Source: an uncultured Bacteroidales bacterium
Lineage (GTDB): Bacteria > Bacteroidota > Bacteroidia > Bacteroidales > UBA932
DNA length: 11,393 nucleotides
Assembly (NCBI GenBank): GCA_946614205.1
Contig: CAMOGR010000096.1
Coordinates: 1-11,393 of the forward strand
Direction: 5' to 3'
Shown: positions 5,699 to 11,393 of the stretch, piece after piece
Position numbering within the stretch: position 1 is the stretch's first letter
Layout of the letters: the number at the start of each line of letters is the position of its first letter
Translations under genes and position numbers: made by a program
The notes under the pieces: generated by a model
What the model was told of the DNA's origin: nothing
The model's database searches: none
What the model saw: only the letters and a program-made list of their open reading frames with translations

Positions 5699-7153
5699 AT
5701 GTCCAACGGAAAATTTTCTGTAAAGTATTGTGTGCTTCTGCCGCTGGTGCTGATAGTCACAATCCTTCTCTGGGCCCTCCCTACGTCTGTTTTCGGTATC
5801 GCGGACCTCACCCCCGTGCAGCAGAGGATGATAGCCATCTTCGTCTTCGCCGCCCTCATGTGGATGTTCGAAATCATCCCCAACTGGACCACTTCACTGC
5901 TTGTAATCGTCGTCATGCTGCTTACGGTCTCCAACAAGGGACTCAAGTTCTTCTGCATGCCCGAGGCCGGCACTCTCGTTGATTACAAGAGCATTATGGC
6001 TTCTTTCGCCGACCCTGTGGTGATGCTGTTCCTCGGAGGTTTCGTACTTGCCATCATAGCTTCAAAATACGGCATGGACGCCGTTATAGCCAAGGGACTC
6101 CTCAGCATTTTCGGCAGCAAGCCCAAGATGGTCCTCCTCGGTTTCCTCATCATCATCTCCATCTTCTCGATGTTCATGAGCAATACCGCCACGGCCGCCA
6201 TGATGCTTGCATTCCTCGCTCCCGTGCTCAAGACTCTTCCCGAGAATGAAACCGGAAAAATCGGCCTTGCCCTGTCGATACCCGTCGCGGCCAACCTCGG
6301 CGGCATCGGCACCCCCATCGGCACTCCTCCCAACGCAATAGCCATCGGCGCCCTCGAGAACGCCGGCTACCAGATAAGCTTCGCCACCTGGATGTCGAGG
6401 ATGATTCCGTACGTGATCGTCATGATACTCATAGCCTGGTTGCTCCTCCAGCTGTTCTTCCCCTTCAAGTCCGAGAAAATCGAGCTCAAGATAGAGGCCA
6501 AGCAGCACAAGTGGGCCTGGAAGGACTATGTGGCATGGATTACCTTCTTCGTGACCATTCTCCTCTGGGTTACCGAGTCCCTTACCGGCATCAATTCCAA
6601 CATCGTGGCGCTCATCCCTCTTGCCGTCTACACCTGCACCGGCGTGTTCGGCAAGGAAGACATCAAGGAAATCAACTGGAGCGTCCTCTGGCTCGTCGCC
6701 GGCGGCTTCGCGCTCGGAACCGGCCTCAACAAGACCGGCCTCGCAGCCACGCTCATCAACGCCATTCCGTTCAGCAGCATGAACGTGGTCCTGGTGCTCA
6801 TCATCGCCGGCCTCGTGTGCTACTTCCTTTCCAACTTCATCAGCAACTCCGCCACTGCCGCCCTCCTCGTCCCTATCCTCGTCGTCGTGGGTACCGCAAT
6901 GGCTGACCCTGCGGCTGCCAACAACGCCCAGTTCATGGCAATCGGCGGCATGGAGGCCATGATTCCGTTCATTGCAATGTGCGCTTCCATAGCCATGCTG
7001 TTCCCCATTTCCACGCCCCCGAACGCCATCGCTTCCTCCACCGGTCTGGTCCAGACCTCGCAGATGGCGAAGGTTGGCGCCATCATCGGCGTCGTAGGCT
7101 TCGTGCTGGGCTACTTCCTCCTTACCAAGATTTTCCCTTTCCCGATGTCTTAA
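5699..7153 (+). CDS. DASS/SLC13-family sodium-coupled anion (dicarboxylate) symporter
   Basis: A 484-residue inner-membrane transporter of the divalent anion:Na+ symporter family, whose members import succinate, fumarate, malate, citrate or sulfate. Seen: many hydrophobic segments and the two inverted family repeats with their signature hairpins. Repeat one has SNTATAAMM at 161-169 and GTPIGTPPN at 204-212; repeat two has SNSATAALL at 382-390 and STPPNAIA at 438-445. In the structurally known VcINDY, the paired SNT motifs hold Na+ and the substrate carboxylates; here the second is SNS, a conservative change. The dicarboxylate class is likely, but the exact substrate and direction cannot be read. 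The frame extends upstream to a TTG at 5663, but that codon lies inside the -7 box, so the ATG at 5699 is chosen. The porin gene follows after one base, suggesting a paired inner/outer-membrane route. Confidence 0.92.
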   Translation: MSNGKFSVKYCVLLPLVLIVTILLWALPTSVFGIADLTPVQQRMIAIFVFAALMWMFEIIPNWTTSLLVIVVMLLTVSNKGLKFFCMPEAGTLVDYKSIMASFADPVVMLFLGGFVLAIIASKYGMDAVIAKGLLSIFGSKPKMVLLGFLIIISIFSMFMSNTATAAMMLAFLAPVLKTLPENETGKIGLALSIPVAANLGGIGTPIGTPPNAIAIGALENAGYQISFATWMSRMIPYVIVMILIAWLLLQLFFPFKSEKIELKIEAKQHKWAWKDYVAWITFFVTILLWVTESLTGINSNIVALIPLAVYTCTGVFGKEDIKEINWSVLWLVAGGFALGTGLNKTGLAATLINAIPFSSMNVVLVLIIAGLVCYFLSNFISNSATAALLVPILVVVGTAMADPAAANNAQFMAIGGMEAMIPFIAMCASIAMLFPISTPPNAIASSTGLVQTSQMAKVGAIIGVVGFVLGYFLLTKIFPFPMS

Positions 7154-7154
7154 C

Positions 7155-8411
7155 ATGAAGAAGTTCATGATTGCAGCCGCAGCGCTGCTTGCTATATCCA
7201 CAGTCCTCTCCGCACAGGACCAGAAAGAGCCGCACTTCAAGTTATACGGCTTCGTGCGCAACTATTTCGCCTTCGACTCACGTGTCAGCACCGCCGGCAC
7301 CGAGGACCTCTACTACTGGATGCCCAAGGATGTCAAGATGGTCGGCGGCACCGACGTCAACGAGGCCCCCTCCTTCCGCTTCGCAGCCCTCACGTCCCGT
7401 CTCGGTGTAGATATAAGCGGCTACGAGTTCAGCGGCTACAAGGTGGGCGGCAAGTTCGAGGCCGACTTCTACGCAGGTCTTACCGGCAGCACCGGTACGG
7501 CCCAGCTGCGCCTCCGCCAGGCTTTCATTACCGTAGGCAAGGGCTCCCGCAGCTGGAAACTCGGCCAGGCATGGCATCCCATGGCAGCCGACCTCCCAGA
7601 CATTTTCTCGCTTGAGAGCGGCGCTCCCTTCGGCCCCTTCAGCCGCACCCCGCTGGTGCAGTTCGACTGGAAACTGACCGATGTCATGTCGCTCACTGCC
7701 GCCGCCATCTGGCAGATGCAGTACACCTCCACCGGCCCCGAGGGCGCCAGCGCCAATTACATCAAGTACGGCAGCACCCCCGAACTCTATGCCGGAATCA
7801 ACTTCAAGAGCGGCAAGACGACCCTGCGGCTCGGCGGCGACGTCCTGAGCATCAAGCCCCGCCAGGTCAGCGCCACCGGCCTTGCTGCAGACCGTCTCAC
7901 CACCTGGAGCGCATTCTTCTACGGTGCCACCTCCCTTGGCAAGCTCGACCTCAAGACCAAGCTTACCTATGCCAACGACGGCTCCCATTTCAACATGATA
8001 GGCGGATACGGCGTCACCGCAATCGACGAGACCACCGACAACTGGAGCTTCGCCGCCACGCGCGTCGCCTCCGGCTGGGCAACCCTCTCCTACAAGGGCC
8101 TCGGCCGCTGGGTTCCCTCCATCCTGCTGGGTTACTCCAAGCTCCTCGGTACGAGTGTCGACGTCCTGGGCGACAAGAACGCTTCCGGAGCCTGGATGTA
8201 CCGCTGGGTCAAGAACAGTGCCGATACCGTAAACACCCTCTTCCGTGTGCAGCCCGAGTTCATCTACAACCTCGGCAAGCTCCAGTTCGGCCTCGAGTAC
8301 ATGCTCACCGGAGCCAATTACGGAACTCCCAATACCCGCATGCTCGCCACGGACAACCTGCACCTGGTCATGAACCACCGCGTACAGGCGCTCGTAAGAC
8401 TCAATTTCTAG
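7155..8411 (+). CDS. Outer-membrane beta-barrel porin paired with the anion symporter
   Basis: A 418-residue secreted barrel protein. Seen: a clean signal peptide (MKKF plus a hydrophobic core, cleavage likely after Ala20 in TVLSAQDQ); then FKLYGFVRNYFAFDSR, typical of the first strand of Bacteroidota and DcaP-like porins; alternating polar/aromatic strands throughout, such as LRLRQAFITVGKGSRSWKLG; and a C-terminal strand VQALVRLNF ending in Phe, the usual BAM-recognised signature. Length suits a 16- to 18-strand porin. It has no plug domain, so it is not TonB-dependent. Its start lies one base after the symporter stop, so the two are almost certainly co-translated from one message. The context argues that it admits the symporter's anionic substrate across the outer membrane. 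Substrate selectivity is inference; a general or structural role is possible. Confidence 0.87.
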   Translation: MKKFMIAAAALLAISTVLSAQDQKEPHFKLYGFVRNYFAFDSRVSTAGTEDLYYWMPKDVKMVGGTDVNEAPSFRFAALTSRLGVDISGYEFSGYKVGGKFEADFYAGLTGSTGTAQLRLRQAFITVGKGSRSWKLGQAWHPMAADLPDIFSLESGAPFGPFSRTPLVQFDWKLTDVMSLTAAAIWQMQYTSTGPEGASANYIKYGSTPELYAGINFKSGKTTLRLGGDVLSIKPRQVSATGLAADRLTTWSAFFYGATSLGKLDLKTKLTYANDGSHFNMIGGYGVTAIDETTDNWSFAATRVASGWATLSYKGLGRWVPSILLGYSKLLGTSVDVLGDKNASGAWMYRWVKNSADTVNTLFRVQPEFIYNLGKLQFGLEYMLTGANYGTPNTRMLATDNLHLVMNHRVQALVRLNF

Positions 8412-8421
8412 ACCTCGGAAA

Positions 8422-11193
8422 ATGACTCCTTTTCTCCGACAGGTCGCGAGACACTATCATAACGGAGCCGGTGATTTGAGCCGGCTCTGTTTCGTTTTTC
8501 CCAACCGCAGGGCGCTGCGTTTCTTCGAGAATTACCTCGGGGAGGAGATAGCCGCTTCGGGTTCCGGCCCCGCCGTCGCTCCCGGAATGTACACGATGAA
8601 CGATTTCTTCTATCGTGCCACCGGCGAGCGTCCCTCCGGCCGCATCGACCTTCTGCTGGAGCTATACGGCTGCTACAAGGCGCTCAACCCGTCCGCCGAG
8701 CAGCTTGACGATTTCATATTCTGGGGCGACACCCTTCTGGGCGACTTCGACGACGTGGACAAGTATCTCGTCAATCCCGGGCACCTGTTCACCAACGTCT
8801 CCGACCTGAGGGAGATGCAGGACGACTATTCATACCTGACCGATACCCAGCGGGAGGCCATTCAGCGCTTCGTCCGCCATTTCCTCACCCCGGGTGCCGT
8901 GAAGGAGCGTTTCCTGGGTATATGGCGTATACTCCTGCCGCTTTACCGTTCGTTCCGGGAGACCCTGCGCTCCAAGGGGATGTCCTACGAAGGCATGGTG
9001 TACCGCGAGCTGGCGGAGAGCCTGGGCGAAGGGTCCGTGGCCGACCTGCTGCACTCGCGTTTCCCCTGGAGCGAACGATTTGTCTTCGTGGGCCTGAATG
9101 CGCTCAACGAGTGCGAAAAAACCCTGTTGCGCCGCATCCACAAGGCGGGCCTGTGCGAATTCTGCTGGGACTACCGGTCTGAACAGCTCCGCAACTCCGA
9201 CAACAAGTCGTCCCTGTTCCTCAGGGACTTCACGCTCGAGTTCCCTTCGTCTTTCCAGACCGACCCGGAAGGCCTTCCGCAGACCGAGTTCAACGTACTG
9301 AGCGTGCCCGGAGGCATCAGCCAGGCCAAGCAGATTCCGGATATCCTCGAGCGCTGCACTCCCAATCCCGGCATAGACACCGCCATCATACTGCCCGACG
9401 AGCAGCTGCTGATTCCGGTGCTCAATTCTATTCCGGCCCATGTGGAAAAGCTCAACGTAACCATGGGCTATCCCATCAGCGGCAGCCAGATGTGGGCGCT
9501 GCTCGGCGACCTTGCCGGGCTGCAGCTGCACCTCCGGCGCAAGGACGGAGGCTGGATGTTCTACCACCGTCCGGTGTGGGCGGTACTCTCCAACCCTATC
9601 GTTCGCAGTCTCCTTCCGGAGGATGTGCGTTCGGCTCTCGACGCCATGAGAGGGGAGCGCCGCTATTACATTCCCTCGGACGCATTCCCGTCCAGTCCCG
9701 TGCTCGGGGCAATTTTCCGCCCCGTAGCCCTGGACAACAATCCCGACGCCGCCCGGACCGCCGCGCTCTGCGGGTGGCTGCAGGATATACTCGTAACCGT
9801 CGCACCCATGCTCAAGGCCCTTCCCGGCATGCAGCTGGAGCTCGACTTCGCCAAGGTATGCCACGAGACGCTCGCCATGCTGGGCCGCAGGGAACTTCCC
9901 CTCGCGCCGGCGTCATTCTTCCGCCTGCTCACCCAGACGCTTGCTCCGGCCACCGTCCCGTTCGAGGGTGAACCGCTTGAAGGACTGCAGATCATGGGTC
10001 CGCTGGAGCTTCGTGCCCTCGATTTCGACAACCTTGTGATTCTCAGCGCAAACGAAGGCATGTTCCCTCGCCGTTCGGTGAGTTCATCTTTCATTCCTCC
10101 CGAGTTGCGCAAGGGCTTCGGGCTTCCGACCTACGAGTATCAGGACGCCGTCTGGGCTTACTACTTCTACCGTTCAATCCAGCGCGCGTCGAAGGTGTGG
10201 ATGGTGTTCGACTCCCGCACCGAGGGCCTAAGGGGAGGGGAACCCAGCCGCTACCTTGCCCAGCTCGAGATGCATTTCGGGGTGAAAGTCAACCACTATG
10301 AGGCCCATACGCCGCTGGGGCACGGCTCCGACAGCACGGAACCCGCAAAGACGCAGGCTCATCTGGATGCCCTGCGCTCGGGTTCGCTTTCCGTTTCCGC
10401 CGTGCGCTCGTACATAGCTTGCCCCGCCAGGTTTTTCTACTCCAAGGTCGAGGGTCTGAAGGCCGAGAACGAGGTCACGGAGTCGCTGGATTCCGGTACG
10501 CTCGGGCGTGTGCTCCACAGCACCATGGAGGCGCTCTATCCCGAGGGCACCGTGGCCGACGCTGCGTACATATCCGCCCTCCGCAAGGACAGCGGCCGTA
10601 TCCGCAGCCTCGTCGAGGAATTCATCTGCAAGGAGCTCAACACCTTCGAGGTCAGCGGACGCAACATAATCTTCGCAGACGTCATCTGCAGTTACGTCGA
10701 CGCCATTCTTTCCGCCGACCTCCGCACTCTGCCTTCCGGCGGTTCGCTTCGGATACTCGGAGTCGAGAAGCTGGGATACACTACGATAGGCTCCTTCCGT
10801 TTCAAGGGCTTTATCGACAGGCTCGACAGCACCGGAAACGGCAGCGTGAGGGTGGTGGACTACAAGACAGGCCGGGTGAATCCCGAAGACCTGCATTTTG
10901 ACGAAGGCAGCGGCGACATTCCCGAAATTGGCCTGCAACTGTATGTATACAAGCTTATTGCGTCCTCGCTTCGAAGCGGCTCCGAAGTCACCGGGGCCAT
11001 CTACCAGCCCGCTGTGCTGATGGGCGGCGGGGACGTTTTCTCCCTGTCTCTCGACGACGCCTACTGTTCCCGGATGCACGACTCCCTGGGAGCCGTACTC
11101 GAGGAAATCTCCGACCTGTCCGTTCCCTGGCGGCGCACGGACGATGAAGGCAAATGCAAGTATTGTGATTTCAGAGCCATCTGCGGACGATGA
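8422..11193 (+). CDS. addB: AddB-like Fe-S PD-(D/E)XK nuclease subunit of a double-strand-break repair helicase-nuclease
   Basis: A 923-residue cytoplasmic protein, the AddB half of an AddAB/RecBCD-type enzyme that resects DNA ends for RecA loading. Seen: an N-terminal helicase-like region beginning [17 protein letters not shown] (23-39), where a functional AddB P-loop would be expected but no GxGKT is present, so the helicase fold is probably structural. The C-terminal nuclease has His699 in GRVLHSTME, Asp799 in GFIDRLD, and Asp813/Lys815 in VVDYKTG. The Fe-S cluster cysteines are complete: Cys667 ([10 protein letters not shown]), then Cys912, Cys915 and Cys921 near the C-terminus, giving the AddB pattern of one distant Cys plus C-x2-C-x5-C. 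It begins 10 bases after the porin stop and overlaps the helicase gene, so it may be transcribed with the transport genes or from an internal promoter I cannot see. Confidence 0.9.
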   Translation: MTPFLRQVARHYHNGAGDLSRLCFVFPNRRALRFFENYLGEEIAASGSGPAVAPGMYTMNDFFYRATGERPSGRIDLLLELYGCYKALNPSAEQLDDFIFWGDTLLGDFDDVDKYLVNPGHLFTNVSDLREMQDDYSYLTDTQREAIQRFVRHFLTPGAVKERFLGIWRILLPLYRSFRETLRSKGMSYEGMVYRELAESLGEGSVADLLHSRFPWSERFVFVGLNALNECEKTLLRRIHKAGLCEFCWDYRSEQLRNSDNKSSLFLRDFTLEFPSSFQTDPEGLPQTEFNVLSVPGGISQAKQIPDILERCTPNPGIDTAIILPDEQLLIPVLNSIPAHVEKLNVTMGYPISGSQMWALLGDLAGLQLHLRRKDGGWMFYHRPVWAVLSNPIVRSLLPEDVRSALDAMRGERRYYIPSDAFPSSPVLGAIFRPVALDNNPDAARTAALCGWLQDILVTVAPMLKALPGMQLELDFAKVCHETLAMLGRRELPLAPASFFRLLTQTLAPATVPFEGEPLEGLQIMGPLELRALDFDNLVILSANEGMFPRRSVSSSFIPPELRKGFGLPTYEYQDAVWAYYFYRSIQRASKVWMVFDSRTEGLRGGEPSRYLAQLEMHFGVKVNHYEAHTPLGHGSDSTEPAKTQAHLDALRSGSLSVSAVRSYIACPARFFYSKVEGLKAENEVTESLDSGTLGRVLHSTMEALYPEGTVADAAYISALRKDSGRIRSLVEEFICKELNTFEVSGRNIIFADVICSYVDAILSADLRTLPSGGSLRILGVEKLGYTTIGSFRFKGFIDRLDSTGNGSVRVVDYKTGRVNPEDLHFDEGSGDIPEIGLQLYVYKLIASSLRSGSEVTGAIYQPAVLMGGGDVFSLSLDDAYCSRMHDSLGAVLEEISDLSVPWRRTDDEGKCKYCDFRAICGR

Positions 11194-11393
11194 TGAACAT
11201 TATCAAAGCCAGCGCAGGGTCCGGAAAGACTTACCGGCTCTCGCACACCTACATAGACTACCTGCTCGGGTCCGACGACCCCAAGGCCTACAGGCATCTT
11301 CTCGCAGTGACCTTCACCAACAAGGCCACGGCGGAGATGAAGGCGCGGATTCTGAGCGACCTGCAGAAGGCATCGGCCACCGACAGCCGCGCC
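11190..11393 (+). CDS. addA: AddA/RecB-like UvrD-family helicase (5' part only)
   Basis: The first 68 codons of a gene running off the right edge. Seen: Walker A ASAGSGKT at residues 7-14, immediately at the N-terminus as usual for AddA/RecB-type superfamily 1A helicases, and motif Ia within [13 protein letters not shown] at 39-51. The product would be the ATP-driven motor, probably with its own C-terminal nuclease domain, partnering the upstream AddB-like protein. Two adjacent ATGs (11190 and 11193) are possible starts: the first overlaps the upstream TGA by four bases (ATGA style), the second by one. Either implies translational coupling and equal amounts of the two subunits. The rest of the protein is outside the window, so completeness is unknown. 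Confidence 0.9.
   Translation, partial: MMNIIKASAGSGKTYRLSHTYIDYLLGSDDPKAYRHLLAVTFTNKATAEMKARILSDLQKASATDSRA

Noticed and set aside
6062..7261. A 399-codon minus-strand open frame antisense to the symporter
   Set aside because: Its product is a Glu/Gly/His/Asp-rich low-complexity sequence produced by reading hydrophobic codons backwards.
8830..9864. A 344-codon minus-strand open frame inside the addB-like gene
   Set aside because: It is the antisense shadow of a confident coding region, without domain signatures.

Overview
The window looks like a chromosomal segment from a member of the Bacteroidota, most likely a GC-rich Bacteroidales lineage. Three things support this. Five gene starts carry the Bacteroidota-type -7 promoter box TAnnTTTG. 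There are no Shine-Dalgarno-led starts. The gene families are typical of the phylum: a TonB-dependent receptor with a surface-lipoprotein partner, an anion symporter next to an outer-membrane barrel, and an AddAB-type nuclease pair. Coding DNA is GC-rich and tightly packed; the non-coding gaps are short and AT-rich. I see no mobile elements, phage genes, CRISPR arrays, tRNA or rRNA. The genus cannot be fixed from the sequence alone.

Layout. (1) 1-204, minus strand: the N-terminal part of rdgB (dITP/XTP pyrophosphatase), cut by the window edge. It diverges from a plus-strand pair at 244-2139: a short-chain polyprenyl diphosphate synthase directly abutting rsgA, the circularly permuted GTPase of 30S maturation. 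The 39-bp gap between rdgB and the synthase holds two identical promoter boxes facing apart as a perfect inverted repeat. (2) 2165-5150, plus strand: a probable metal-uptake operon. It encodes a small Cys/His-rich membrane protein, a TonB-dependent receptor with a His-rich segment, and a DUF4625-like lipoprotein with a dense His/Asp cluster. Zinc or another transition metal is the best guess at the substrate. (3) 5147-5605, minus strand: a guanine-deaminase-like nucleoside deaminase, convergent with the lipoprotein gene (stop codons overlap) and divergent from the next operon. (4) 5699-11393, plus strand: a DASS/SLC13 dicarboxylate symporter, a one-base gap, an outer-membrane porin, a 10-base gap, an AddB-like PD-(D/E)XK Fe-S nuclease, and an overlapping AddA-like UvrD helicase cut by the window end.

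How they may work together. The porin and symporter would form an outer-plus-inner-membrane route for a dicarboxylate or related anion. The three-gene 2165-5150 group would capture and import a metal across the outer membrane. AddA and AddB form a double-strand-break repair helicase-nuclease. The most distinctive signals are the His-rich metal-uptake cassette and the repeated placement of promoter boxes only 4-11 bases from start codons, which predicts leaderless or near-leaderless transcripts. No stretch over 300 bases lacks a gene.
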